From positions 532,001-596,000 of the forward strand of contig NZ_CP136419.1 of the NCBI RefSeq assembly GCF_039233145.1: a DNA stretch of 64,000 nucleotides, read 5' to 3'. The position numbers were made by a program, and so were the translations under genes. The notes under the pieces are model-generated. The model saw only the letters and a list, made by a program, of their open reading frames with translations, ran no database searches and had not been told where the DNA came from. Shown one piece after another: positions 45,447 through 53,972 of this stretch (its first letter is position 1; each line of letters begins with the position of its first letter). Source of the DNA: Moorella humiferrea. GTDB lineage: Bacteria > Bacillota > DSM-521 > Neomoorellales > Neomoorellaceae.

Positions 45447-46745
45447 ATGACCCAAATAGAGGCGGCCCGGGTGGGGCAGGTTACACGGGCCATGGAAAAG
45501 GTAGCGGCCAAGGAAGGCATCAGGGTAGAAGACCTGATGGCGGAGGTTGCGGCGGGTCGGGTTGTGATCCCGGCCAACAAGAATCACGTGAATCTTGAAC
45601 CCTGTGGTATAGGCAAGGGCCTCAGGACCAAGGTCAACGCCAATTTGGGCACTTCTACGACCTACCCAAATATCGAACCGGAGCTGGAAAAGCTAAAAGA
45701 AGCCCTGGACGCCGGCGCCGACGCCGTTATGGATTTGAGCACCGGCGGCGATATCAATGAATGCCGGCGGCAGATTATTGCCCATTCCCCTGTGGCCGTA
45801 GGCACGGTGCCCATTTATCAGGCTACCGTAGAAGCCCAGGAAAAGTACGGCGCCCTGGTGGAAATGACCGCCGACGACCTTTTTAAAGTTATTGAAAGAC
45901 AGGCCGAAGACGGCGTGGACTTCATCACCGTCCACTGCGGCGTCACTCTGGAAGTGGTAGATCGCCTGCGGCGGGAGGGACGGCTTACCGACATTGTCAG
46001 CCGCGGCGGTTCGTTCATGACGGGATGGATGCTGCACCACGAACAGGAAAATCCCCTGTACGCCCAGTTCGACCGTCTGCTGGAGATTGCGCGCCGTTAC
46101 GACGTTACTTTGAGCCTGGGCGACGGTCTCCGCCCCGGTTGCCTGGCGGATGCCACCGACAGGGCCCAGATCCAGGAGCTGATTATCCTCGGCGAGCTGG
46201 TAGATCGGGCCCGCGAGGCCGGGGTGCAGGCCATGGTCGAAGGCCCGGGGCACGTGCCCTTAAACCAGGTCCAGGCCAACATTCTTTTAGAGAAACGCCT
46301 GTGCCATGAAGCCCCCTTCTACGTACTGGGGCCCCTGGTCACCGATGTGGCCCCCGGCTACGATCACATCACGGCGGCCATCGGTGGCGCCCTGGCGGCG
46401 GCGGCGGGGGCGGATTTCATCTGTTATGTCACTCCGGCCGAACACCTCGGCCTTCCTACCCTGGCCGATGTCCGCGAAGGGGTCATAGCGGCCCGCATTG
46501 CCGGCCATGCCGCCGACCTGGTCAAAGGAATTCCCGGGGCCTGGGAATGGGATCGGGAAATGGCTCGCGCCCGCAAGGCCCTCGATTGGGAACGGCAGCT
46601 CCAACTAGCCATTGACCCGAAAAAAGCGCGGCAGTACCGCCATAACCGGAACGAAACCACCGCCGTCACCTGTTCCATGTGTGGCGATTTCTGCGCTATG
46701 CGCCTGGTAGGCGAGTATCTGGGCAAGCCCATGGAAAAATGCTAA
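45447..46745 (+). CDS. thiC: Phosphomethylpyrimidine synthase ThiC
   Basis: A non-canonical radical SAM enzyme turning aminoimidazole ribotide into HMP phosphate. 432 residues of the shorter ThiC class, with [10 protein letters not shown]-type N-terminal region, [25 protein letters not shown] and [11 protein letters not shown]. The C-terminal cluster motif reads CSMCGDFC, i.e. C-x2-C-x3-C, one residue shorter than the C-x2-C-x4-C of E. coli ThiC. Start ATG 45447 follows AAGGAGGT. No thiD follows it. Confidence 0.97.
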   Translation: MTQIEAARVGQVTRAMEKVAAKEGIRVEDLMAEVAAGRVVIPANKNHVNLEPCGIGKGLRTKVNANLGTSTTYPNIEPELEKLKEALDAGADAVMDLSTGGDINECRRQIIAHSPVAVGTVPIYQATVEAQEKYGALVEMTADDLFKVIERQAEDGVDFITVHCGVTLEVVDRLRREGRLTDIVSRGGSFMTGWMLHHEQENPLYAQFDRLLEIARRYDVTLSLGDGLRPGCLADATDRAQIQELIILGELVDRAREAGVQAMVEGPGHVPLNQVQANILLEKRLCHEAPFYVLGPLVTDVAPGYDHITAAIGGALAAAAGADFICYVTPAEHLGLPTLADVREGVIAARIAGHAADLVKGIPGAWEWDREMARARKALDWERQLQLAIDPKKARQYRHNRNETTAVTCSMCGDFCAMRLVGEYLGKPMEKC

Positions 46746-46784
46746 AATGTAGAGGGTAAGTAACGGAGCCGGGAGGCCTTGCCC

Positions 46785-47774
46785 TTGAACTGGCGGGAAT
46801 TAAATGAAGAACTGGCGGAAGGCAAGATAGCACCGGTCTATCTCTTTTACGGCACCGAAGGTTATCTTTTGGAACGGGCCCTTGAGAAACTGAAGGAAAA
46901 ACTGGTCGCGCCGGGAGCGGAAGCCTTCGACTGCTGCGAATTAGATGGACGGGAAACGACGGCCGCGGCCGTTGTTCTTGAGGCCGCCACCCCGCCGGCC
47001 CTGGCAGCATGGCGGCTGGTGGTGGTTAAAGAGCCGGGGGCGGAAATTTTGCAGGGAGAAGAACTCCACGCTTACCTCGCGGACCCCTTTCCTTCGACCT
47101 GCCTGGTGCTGGTGGCCGGCGGCGACGTCGATAAACGCCTGAAGGGAATAAAATTAATAGAACGGGCGGGCCGGGTGGTTGAATTCGCCCCTTTAAAAAC
47201 AAGGGAACTGGAAAAATGGCTGCAGCAGGAAGCCGCCGCGGCAGGTTATAGTTTATTGCCGGCGGCGGCGCAAATCCTGGCCCAGGCGGCCGGTGGCGAA
47301 CTGCGCCCGGCGCGAAATGAATTGTTCAAGGTAATGACCTATATGGGCAGGCCGGGTGCTATAACCCCGGACGCCGTTCTTAAACTCCTGCCGGCGGCGG
47401 CCGCCCAGGCCACCGTTTTTCAACTGGTAGACGCCCTGGGCAACCGTAATGCTCCTCAAGCCGTAGCCCTTTTACGCCGCCTCTTGGACAGAGGGGAACA
47501 GCCCTTGGGCGTCCTGTCCATGCTGGCCCGTCAGCTGCGTCTAATTTATCAATACCATCTGGCTGCGGATCAAAGGGAGTTTGCCGCCAAGTCGGGCCTC
47601 AGGCCTTTTGTGGTCCAAAAAATTGCCGTCCAGGCCGGAAATTTCAGCCTGGAAGGCACCGGTCGGGCTTTAAATGAATTATTAAAAGCCGACGTCGCCA
47701 TTAAAAGCGGGCGTGGTACGGCCGGGTCGGTGCTGGAAAGGGCCATCTGGGCGATTATTAAAGGGGAGCCATAG
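46785..47774 (+). CDS. holA: DNA polymerase III delta subunit HolA
   Basis: The delta subunit opens the sliding clamp in the clamp-loader complex. The 329-residue product begins with APVYLFYGTEGYLLERALEKLKEKL and has the family three-domain pattern; KLLPAAAAQATVFQLVDALG and MLARQLRLIYQ mark the C-terminal collar region. TTG 46785, 8 nt after GGGAGG, is preferred to TTG 46779. comEC-holA-rpsT is a conserved Firmicute order; here thiC is inserted. The stop lies inside the terminator hairpin. Confidence 0.93.
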   Translation: MNWRELNEELAEGKIAPVYLFYGTEGYLLERALEKLKEKLVAPGAEAFDCCELDGRETTAAAVVLEAATPPALAAWRLVVVKEPGAEILQGEELHAYLADPFPSTCLVLVAGGDVDKRLKGIKLIERAGRVVEFAPLKTRELEKWLQQEAAAAGYSLLPAAAQILAQAAGGELRPARNELFKVMTYMGRPGAITPDAVLKLLPAAAAQATVFQLVDALGNRNAPQAVALLRRLLDRGEQPLGVLSMLARQLRLIYQYHLAADQREFAAKSGLRPFVVQKIAVQAGNFSLEGTGRALNELLKADVAIKSGRGTAGSVLERAIWAIIKGEP

Positions 47775-47786
47775 GCTCCCCTTTTA
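47760..47786 (+). terminator. Bidirectional terminator between holA and the convergent small gene
   Basis: Perfect 11-bp stem AAAGGGGAGCC / GGCTCCCCTTT with a 3-nt ATA loop, T tract on the plus side and A tract on the other, so it can serve holA and the minus-strand gene ending at 47789. Confidence 0.9.
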
Positions 47787-47788
47787 AT

Positions 47789-47986
47789 TTACTCTTCAGC
47801 ACCGGGCCGTTTTTGTTCCTTGCCCTTGGCCGCTCCAACGGTACCCTTGGCGGTACCGGGTGTTTTAGTAGCGGGAGTGGCTATTTCAGCACCGAATTCA
47901 TAGGCGCCTTCGCGGGCACTTCCGGCGGCATAGCCCTTTTGGGCGGTGCCTTTTTGCTCCTTATTGGCACCGGGTTTTTCCGGCAT
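47789..47986 (-). CDS. Small basic protein, possible gamma-type SASP-like spore protein
   Basis: A 65-residue protein rich in Gly, Ala, Lys, Glu and Thr with no hydrophobic core, Trp or Cys. The centre EFGAEIATPAT resembles the repeated FGTEFASET motif of Bacillus gamma-type small acid-soluble spore protein SspE, though only one copy is present. ATG 47986 has AAGGGGGG 9 nt upstream. A sigma-G-like promoter (CATAATA -10) sits 40 bp upstream, and the gene has its own terminator. The SASP assignment is inference; it could instead be an unrelated disordered protein. Confidence 0.55.
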   Translation of the reverse strand: MPEKPGANKEQKGTAQKGYAAGSAREGAYEFGAEIATPATKTPGTAKGTVGAAKGKEQKRPGAEE

Positions 47987-48021
47987 AATTTAATTCCCCC
48001 CCTTCATATCGCGCCTGCTTT

Positions 48022-48051
48022 TATTATGGCATGGCGCCGGGGGGAAAATAC
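48022..48051 (-). promoter_or_regulatory. Candidate forespore sigma-G promoter
   Basis: On the minus strand GTATTT (48051-48046), 17-bp spacer, CATAATA (48028-48022). The -10 fits sigma-G (CATnnTA); the -35 is a partial match. It precedes the SASP-like gene. Confidence 0.4.
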
Positions 48052-48063
48052 TGCGGTAAAAAT

Positions 48064-48090
48064 TGAAAACCCCCAGTATAAGCGGGGGTT
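48064..48090 (-). terminator. Intrinsic terminator after rpsT
   Basis: Read on the minus strand: AACCCCC / GGGGGTT stem with a 9-nt loop, then TTTTCAATTTTT. It insulates rpsT from the SASP-like gene downstream. Confidence 0.8.
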
Positions 48091-48114
48091 GTAGTGCTCA
48101 GATTAATGTAGAGA

Positions 48115-48384
48115 TTATGCAGAGGCCGAAGTTTTGTTGAACAGGCGCTGCAGCCGCGATTTTTTGCGCGCCGCGGTGTTGGGGTGAATAACGCCTTTGG
48201 TCACGGCTTTGTCGAGGGTGCGAATGGCCTGGCGCAGTTTTTCGGCGGTAGAAGCGTCCCCCTGTTCCAGGGCGAGGCGGAATTTTTTAATGGCCGTTTT
48301 TACCCGGGATTTGATGGCCTTATTGCGCTCGGTTCGCTTGCGGGTCAGTTCCACTCGTTTTATGGCCGATTTTATATTGGGCAT
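48115..48384 (-). CDS. rpsT: 30S ribosomal protein S20
   Basis: An 89-residue, lysine- and arginine-rich 16S rRNA-binding protein with the typical PNIKSAIKRVELTRKRTERNKA start and AARKKSRLQRLFNK end. GGGAGGTGAG precedes the ATG on the minus strand. It sits between holA and spoIIP, the conserved location; the spore protease gene gpr that often lies between rpsT and spoIIP is absent here. Confidence 0.97.
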   Translation of the reverse strand: MPNIKSAIKRVELTRKRTERNKAIKSRVKTAIKKFRLALEQGDASTAEKLRQAIRTLDKAVTKGVIHPNTAARKKSRLQRLFNKTSASA

Positions 48385-48436
48385 CCCAGCTCACCTCCCG
48401 CCTTATTTTATCATGGCCACCATTTAAAAGCAACAT

Positions 48437-49483
48437 TTAACCAGTCTGGGCCGGGTTTTCCCGCCGCAGTTCCTCAATAATTACGGCCAGCACCCGGGCG
48501 ACCAGGCGGGCGGCGCGCTCGGCTTCTTCCAGGGTATTGTTATCACTGCCCATCTCCAAAAGGAGGGCACGGGGGTGGAGGTGCTGGTTATAACGCCCCT
48601 CTTGAACCCTTACCCCTAGGCATAAACCGGGATAGAGCTCATCCATTTTTTGGGCCAGCCTCCGGGCGAAGGCTTCATTCTGGCGCCAGTTGGGATGTTC
48701 CAGACGGGCGCTGCTGCCGACGATTATCAGCACCTGGGCCACCCTCTGGTTTTGAATCTCCGCCACCGGGGGCGCCGGCAGGCCCGCGTTCCTGTGGATG
48801 TCCAGGGCTACCAGAACGGATGGATTTTCCGCCAGCATTTTCTTCAGGGTTTTTTCCGAGTTGGTATATGCCCTGGTAAAGTCGGGATAGTCATGGATTG
48901 TAGTCGAACGCACTACGGGGATACCGTAATCTTTGCTTAAAGTTTCGGCCAGGACCGCCGCCACCTGGCTGACACCGCCGTTTTTACCGGGAAATTTGGC
49001 CTGTCCCTCGCTGGGCTGGTAGGATTCCGCATTATGGGTGTTGTATATAGCAACCAGGGGGTGGCCGTCGGCGGGGGGTATTATTTCTTCCGGCGGCGGG
49101 GGGAGACTTTCTCCGGGCAGCGGCTGGGGCACCGGTTCTTCTTCACCGGTTAAAGGCTGCGCCGTCAGCTTTTCGGGCGCAACTACCAGGGGTGAGGCCA
49201 GGACCTGGACGGCCGCCGCCAGGGCACCGGCGGCCCTATCATCATTATCTTCGTCATCTAACAGTAGGGGAGGGAGGCCTTCTTTTAAAACACTTTTCAG
49301 CAGGGGCAAGGGGAATAAGGACGCTCCTGAATTAAAGTCGTCAGCCCGTCGGCCCCTTTCTTTATTAAACAAATGCCAGGTGCCGCCGGTCAGGGAAAGG
49401 AATAGGAGCAGGGTTATAAATATTTTTATCATGCGGTTGAATAGTGCTCTAGCGTGCCAGCGGGTAACGACGTGGATGCGCAC
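48437..49483 (-). CDS. spoIIP: Stage II sporulation protein P
   Basis: SpoIIP is the amidase/endopeptidase that, with SpoIID, thins septal peptidoglycan during engulfment. The 348-residue protein has one N-terminal membrane anchor (about residues 18-35), an acidic, proline-rich linker, and the catalytic domain with IYNTHNAESYQPS, LDIHRNAG and LLEMGSDNNTLEEAERAA. The GTG start at 49483 is 7 nt from GGGAGG on the minus strand. Divergent from larB. Confidence 0.94.
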   Translation of the reverse strand: MRIHVVTRWHARALFNRMIKIFITLLLFLSLTGGTWHLFNKERGRRADDFNSGASLFPLPLLKSVLKEGLPPLLLDDEDNDDRAAGALAAAVQVLASPLVVAPEKLTAQPLTGEEEPVPQPLPGESLPPPPEEIIPPADGHPLVAIYNTHNAESYQPSEGQAKFPGKNGGVSQVAAVLAETLSKDYGIPVVRSTTIHDYPDFTRAYTNSEKTLKKMLAENPSVLVALDIHRNAGLPAPPVAEIQNQRVAQVLIIVGSSARLEHPNWRQNEAFARRLAQKMDELYPGLCLGVRVQEGRYNQHLHPRALLLEMGSDNNTLEEAERAARLVARVLAVIIEELRRENPAQTG

Positions 49484-49553
49484 ATTAACGCCTCCCTGCT
49501 GTTAGCCATTTTATTCCTCGGAAGGATAAATTAGACCAAAAGGGAGGACGGCG

Positions 49554-50309
49554 ATGATGGAAAATAAGCTAAAGGAGCTCCTGGAAGCCTATAAAGCCGG
49601 CAGGGTCGAACTGGAAGCCGTCATGGAACGTCTAAAAACTTTTAGGGAAGAAGACCTGGGCTTTGCCAAGGTGGACCACCACCGGGTTTTACGTAACGGG
49701 TTTCCGGAAGTCATTTTCGGCCAGGGGAAAACCAAGGAACAAGTAGCGGCCATTGCCTCCCGCCTGGCTGCCGCCGGTTCTACGGTTCTGGTAACCCGTA
49801 CCAACAGGGAGGTTTACCAGGAAGTGTCCGCTATCTTGCCGGCAGCCGAGTTTAACGAGCTGGCCCGGACTATTGTCGTTTCTGCCGGAGAAATCCCTCC
49901 TACCGGTGGGAAGGTGGCGGTGTTGAGCGCCGGTACGGCCGACCTGCCCGTGGCGGAAGAAGCGGCGGTCACTGCGGCGGTAATGGGCAACGAGGTAGAA
50001 AGGATTTACGACGTGGGCGTGGCCGGCATCCACCGCCTTTTGGGGCGGGTGGAGCTGGTACGCCGGGCCGACGTCGTTATCGTCGTGGCGGGCATGGAAG
50101 GGGCTTTGGCCAGCGTCGTCGCCGGGTTGGTGGACCGCCCCGTCATTGCCGTGCCCACAAGTATCGGCTACGGCGCCAGCTTCGGCGGCCTGGCCGCCCT
50201 CCTTACCATGCTCAACAGCTGTGCCGCCGGCATCGGCGTGGTTAACATCGACAACGGATTCGGGGCCGCCGCCTTGGCCACAACCATTACCCGCCTGAAA
50301 AAAGTATAA
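49554..50309 (+). CDS. larB: LarB, nickel-pincer cofactor carboxylase
   Basis: LarB carboxylates and hydrolyses nicotinate adenine dinucleotide in making the nickel-pincer nucleotide of lactate racemase and related enzymes. The 251-residue product has an N-terminal helical region, the PurE-like core and the family motifs FPEVIFGQGKT, VLSAGTADLPVAEEA, YDVGVAGIHRL and the C-terminal PTSIGYGASFGG. larC, larE and larA are not adjacent in this window, so the cofactor pathway must be completed elsewhere. ATG 49554 or 49557 after GGGAGG. Confidence 0.93.
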   Translation: MMENKLKELLEAYKAGRVELEAVMERLKTFREEDLGFAKVDHHRVLRNGFPEVIFGQGKTKEQVAAIASRLAAAGSTVLVTRTNREVYQEVSAILPAAEFNELARTIVVSAGEIPPTGGKVAVLSAGTADLPVAEEAAVTAAVMGNEVERIYDVGVAGIHRLLGRVELVRRADVVIVVAGMEGALASVVAGLVDRPVIAVPTSIGYGASFGGLAALLTMLNSCAAGIGVVNIDNGFGAAALATTITRLKKV

Positions 50310-50360
50310 TTTACCTCCTTCCTGGGCAATGCTATAGGCGAGCCCGAAGGAGGTGAAAAA

Positions 50361-50699
50361 ATGGGCAACTGGGTAGGCACCATAGTACGTTTCATTGTTT
50401 CGGCGCTGGTGCTGATGCTGGTGGGCTTCATTCTTCCCGGCATTAGAGTGGCAGGCTTTACCGGCGCCCTGATCGCAGCCGTAGTTATCGCCCTGCTGGG
50501 CTGGCTGGCCGAAGCCGTTCTCGGCAAGCGCATTTCTCCCCATGGTCGCGGCATTGTCGGTTTTATCGTCGCGGCAATCGTCATCTATCTTGCTCAATTT
50601 ATCGTTCCCGCCTACTTAAGCGTGAACATCGTCGGCGCCCTGCTGGCGGCCCTGGTAATCGGGGTAATCGATGCCTTTGTTCCGACGGAATTGCGTTAG
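50361..50699 (+). CDS. Phage-holin-family / YvlD-type small membrane protein
   Basis: A 112-residue protein with four hydrophobic segments and the family features GFILPGIRVAGFTGALIAA and VIGVIDAFVPT, matching the PF04020 group (Bacillus YvlD). Members are called holin-like only by similarity; there is no phage context here. AAGGAGGTG precedes the ATG. Function unknown, possibly envelope stress. It ends at a strong terminator. Confidence 0.85.
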   Translation: MGNWVGTIVRFIVSALVLMLVGFILPGIRVAGFTGALIAAVVIALLGWLAEAVLGKRISPHGRGIVGFIVAAIVIYLAQFIVPAYLSVNIVGALLAALVIGVIDAFVPTELR

Positions 50700-50715
50700 C
50701 CAGCCGACCGGTGCG

Positions 50716-50745
50716 GCGGGCCGGGCTTTTAGCCCGGCCCGCTTT
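50716..50745 (+). terminator. Intrinsic terminator before lepA
   Basis: Perfect 12-bp stem GCGGGCCGGGCT / AGCCCGGCCCGC with a TTT loop, followed by TTTCTG. A TATAAT at 50750-50755 right after it may be the lepA -10; no clear -35 because that position is in the hairpin. Confidence 0.88.
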
Positions 50746-50810
50746 CTGTTATAATAGAGCCGGTTTCCCATGAGTTTTTGCCGGGAAAAGTGCGGGGGAG
50801 GAAGTGTTTG

Positions 50811-52616
50811 GTGACGGAACTGAAGCATATCCGCAATTTCTGTATAATAGCCCATATCGACCACGGCAAATCAACCCTGGCCGACCGCCTCCTGGAATAC
50901 ACCGGAGCCGTCAGCAAGCGGGAGATGGTGGAACAGTTTCTGGACACCATGGAACTGGAAAGGGAACGGGGCATCACCATCAAGCTGCAGGCGGTCCGCC
51001 TGAATTATAGAAGCCGTGACGGTCAGGAGTACGTCTTAAATTTAATCGACACCCCCGGCCATGTGGACTTTACCTATGAAGTTTCCAGGAGTTTGGCGGC
51101 CTGCGAAGGGGCACTGCTAGTGGTGGACGCGGCCCAGGGCATTGAGGCCCAGACCCTGGCCAACGTGTACCTGGCTTTAGAAAACAACCTGGAAATAATC
51201 CCCGTGATCAATAAAATCGATCTGCCCAACGCCGAGCCGGAACGGGTGCGGCGGGAGATAGAGGAAGTCATCGGCCTGGATGCCAGCGAGGCCATTTTGG
51301 CTTCGGCCAAAACCGGAGTGGGGACGGAAGAAATCCTGGAGGCCATCGTCCGACGCATTCCTCCTCCCAGGGGCGACCGGGAAGCCCCGTTAAGGGCTTT
51401 GATCTTTGATTCCATCTTCGACAGCTACCGGGGCGCCATTCCCTACATCCGGGTGGTGGAGGGCCAGGTTAAAAAGGGCGATCGCATTCGTTTCATGGCC
51501 ACCGGGGCCGAATTTGAAGTGAACGAGGTGGGCGTTTTCACCCCGGCGCCGCGGCCGGTGGAAGTCTTATCAGCAGGAGAAGTAGGTTTCCTAGCTGCCA
51601 GCATTAAAAACGTCAAGGATACCCGGGTGGGCGATACCATCACCAGTGCCGACAGGCCGGCGGGGGAACCCTTGCCCGGCTATCGCCGGGTCATGCCCAT
51701 GGTCTATTGCGGTTTGTTCCCGGTAGATTCGGAACAATACGACGACCTGCGGGACGCCCTGGAAAAACTGCAGTTAAACGACGCCGCCCTCGTCTTTGAG
51801 CCGGAGACGTCGGTGGCCCTGGGCTTTGGTTTTCGCTGCGGCTTCCTAGGGCTTTTGCACATGGAAATAATCCAGGAACGTCTGGAGAGGGAGTACGGGC
51901 TGGAACTCATCACTACCGCACCCAGTGTGGTGTATCGGGTGGTCCGCACCGACGGGCGGGTAGAAATGGTGGACAATCCCACCGCTTTACCCGCGCCTAA
52001 TTTTATCGAACACATTGAAGAGCCCTACGTCGAGGCCACCATCATGACGCCCAAAGAATACGTCGGTCCCGTTATGGAACTCTGCCAGGAAAAGCGCGGC
52101 TCCTTCCTTACAATGGATTACCTCTCGGAAAAAAGGGTGGCCTTGAAATACGATCTGCCCCTGGCGGAAATTATTTATGACTTTTTCGATCAGCTAAAAA
52201 GCCGCACCCGGGGATATGCTTCCCTGGATTATGAAATCAAAGGCTACCGGCCGTCGGAGCTGGTAAAGATGGATATTCTTATTAACAATGAAGTGGTGGA
52301 CGCCCTGTCGATAATCACCCACCGCGACCAGGCTTACCACCGCGGCCGGGCCCTGGTGGAGCGCCTGCGGCAGCTCATACCGCGGCAGCTCTTCGACGTG
52401 CCCATCCAGGCGGCCATCGGCAGCCGGGTCATCGCCCGGGAAACCATTCCGGCTCTGCGCAAAAACGTCCTGGCCAAATGCTACGGCGGCGACGTGACCC
52501 GGAAACGCAAACTCCTCGAAAAACAGAAGGAAGGCAAAAAGCGCATGAAACAGGTGGGAACGGTGGAAATCCCCCAGGAGGCCTTCATGGCCGTGCTGAA
52601 GGTAGGGAAATCGTAG
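50811..52616 (+). CDS. lepA: Elongation factor 4 (LepA)
   Basis: A translational GTPase that back-translocates stalled ribosomes. 601 residues with G1 [10 protein letters not shown]3 DTPGHVDF, G4 NKIDLP, and the LepA-specific C-terminal domain ([23 protein letters not shown]-equivalent [29 protein letters not shown]). GTG 50811, 8 nt after GGGGGAGGAAG, gives the normal N terminus; the upstream ATG 50778 adds a non-conserved leader. hemW follows, as in most Firmicutes. Confidence 0.97.
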   Translation: MTELKHIRNFCIIAHIDHGKSTLADRLLEYTGAVSKREMVEQFLDTMELERERGITIKLQAVRLNYRSRDGQEYVLNLIDTPGHVDFTYEVSRSLAACEGALLVVDAAQGIEAQTLANVYLALENNLEIIPVINKIDLPNAEPERVRREIEEVIGLDASEAILASAKTGVGTEEILEAIVRRIPPPRGDREAPLRALIFDSIFDSYRGAIPYIRVVEGQVKKGDRIRFMATGAEFEVNEVGVFTPAPRPVEVLSAGEVGFLAASIKNVKDTRVGDTITSADRPAGEPLPGYRRVMPMVYCGLFPVDSEQYDDLRDALEKLQLNDAALVFEPETSVALGFGFRCGFLGLLHMEIIQERLEREYGLELITTAPSVVYRVVRTDGRVEMVDNPTALPAPNFIEHIEEPYVEATIMTPKEYVGPVMELCQEKRGSFLTMDYLSEKRVALKYDLPLAEIIYDFFDQLKSRTRGYASLDYEIKGYRPSELVKMDILINNEVVDALSIITHRDQAYHRGRALVERLRQLIPRQLFDVPIQAAIGSRVIARETIPALRKNVLAKCYGGDVTRKRKLLEKQKEGKKRMKQVGTVEIPQEAFMAVLKVGKS

Positions 52617-52619
52617 GAT

Positions 52620-53960
52620 ATGGAAGCTGGGTTTGTTTTCGCTCGCTCCATGGCCCTTGCGGAGTGGCCTATGGCTCAGCCTCAGGTTCGGGCGGGGTTC
52701 CCGGCCTATTCGGCATCCTTGCCTCAAAGGCCGGCCTCGGACATCCTGTCCTCGGCCCCGCCCTCACTCTTCGGCTTCACCAAGGCCACTTCACCGCTCG
52801 GGCCAAATCGCTCGCTCCAAACAAAAGCCAGCTATGCCCTATATCTCCATATTCCTTTCTGCCTTCGCAAATGCCACTACTGCGACTTCGTGTCCTATCC
52901 CGGTCGTTCCCCGCAGGAGATGGCCGGTTACTGCCGCGACCTGGAGGATGAAATGGCCCTGGTCGTCGAAGAATGGCGGCCCGGTCCGGCCGCAACAATT
53001 TATGTCGGCGGCGGCACCCCGACCCTGCTCCCGGCTCCCCAACTGGAACGCCTCTTTAAGGCGGTGGAGCACTTTTTCGGCGTGGAGCCCGGGGCGGAGA
53101 TCACCGTAGAAGCCAATCCCGGCACCGTGGACGGGAGGAAGCTTAAGATTCTTAAGGCAGCCGGGGTTAACCGCCTCTCCCTGGGGGTCCAGTCCCTCGA
53201 CGACGGTTTACTGGCGGCAATGGGTCGCATCCACCGGCGCCGGGACGTCTATGGGGCCTTTCAAGAGGCGCGTCGGGCGGGGTTTGATAATATCAACGTC
53301 GACCTCATCTACGGCCTGCCGGGCCAGACTCTGAAAGCCTGGAAGGCAACCCTCAAAGAAATAGTAAGCCTTGAACCGGAACACGTCTCCTGCTACTGTC
53401 TCCAATTGGAAGAAGATACCCCCTGGGGACGGCAGGCGGAGGCCGGAGTTCTATCTTTACCTGGAGAAGAACTGGAGCTGGCCATGTACCGGGAGGCCCG
53501 GGAGTTCCTCGCCGTCGCCGGTTACGAACACTACGAAATTTCCAACTTTGCCCGGCCGGGTTACCGGTGCCATCATAACATTGCCTACTGGTTAAATATG
53601 CCCTACCTCGGCCTGGGAGCGGCGGCGGCTTCCCACTGGGGAGGACGGCGCTGGCAGAACTGCCGTGATCTAGCGGCATATCACCATGCCCTTGCCGGCG
53701 GCAGGCTCCCACGGGAGGAAATGGAAATACTGACGCCCCGTCAGATGATGGCCGAGACCATGTTTATGGGCCTGCGCTTAATTGAGGGCGTAGATTTAGA
53801 GGACTTCTGGCGACGTTTCGGCGTCGACGCCAGGGAAGTTTATGGCCGCGAACTGGAAGGGCTCTATCGGGCGGGATTGCTTGAAGAAAGGGAAGGTCGT
53901 CTGAAACTTACAGAAAAGGGTTTACCCTTGGCCAATGAGGTCTTCATACGATTTATATAG
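52620..53960 (+). CDS. hemW: HemW, radical SAM haem chaperone, with a repeat-derived N terminus
   Basis: HemW is related to coproporphyrinogen dehydrogenase HemN and is thought to insert haem into respiratory proteins. Homology starts at SYALYLHIPFCLRKCHYCDF (codon 71 onward) with the C-x3-C-x2-C cluster, followed by YVGGGTPTLL and the HemW C-terminal domain to residue 446. The first about 70 codons lie in a 209-bp inverted-repeat element and show no protein homology. No ATG, GTG or TTG lies at the usual start; the nearest in-frame starts are ATG 52620, 52650 and 52671 and TTG 52719, all within or just before the element. The gene could therefore be fusion-extended or poorly expressed. Confidence 0.9.
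   Translation: MEAGFVFARSMALAEWPMAQPQVRAGFPAYSASLPQRPASDILSSAPPSLFGFTKATSPLGPNRSLQTKASYALYLHIPFCLRKCHYCDFVSYPGRSPQEMAGYCRDLEDEMALVVEEWRPGPAATIYVGGGTPTLLPAPQLERLFKAVEHFFGVEPGAEITVEANPGTVDGRKLKILKAAGVNRLSLGVQSLDDGLLAAMGRIHRRRDVYGAFQEARRAGFDNINVDLIYGLPGQTLKAWKATLKEIVSLEPEHVSCYCLQLEEDTPWGRQAEAGVLSLPGEELELAMYREAREFLAVAGYEHYEISNFARPGYRCHHNIAYWLNMPYLGLGAAAASHWGGRRWQNCRDLAAYHHALAGGRLPREEMEILTPRQMMAETMFMGLRLIEGVDLEDFWRRFGVDAREVYGRELEGLYRAGLLEEREGRLKLTEKGLPLANEVFIRFI
52625..52833 (+). repeat. MITE-like inverted-repeat element between lepA and hemW
   Basis: About 209 bp bounded by terminal inverted repeats: AGCTGGGTTTGTTTTCG at the left end, and AGCTGGCTTTTGTTTGG when the right end is read in reverse complement. 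Inner dyads include TGGCCC..GCGG..AGTGGCC on both sides, GGGCGGGG / CCCCGCCC, and a centre GGACA-TCC-TGTCC near 52745. CGCTCGCTCC occurs twice in direct orientation (52640-52649 and 52809-52818). TATG flanks both ends (52619-52622, 52833-52836), a possible but unproven target duplication. No transposase is encoded. I saw no second copy in the window. Confidence 0.75.
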
Positions 53961-53972
53961 TTATTTATACCG

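Noticed and set aside
50361-50699. Possible prophage holin
   Set aside because: The PF04020/YvlD family is chromosomal and no other phage gene is near.
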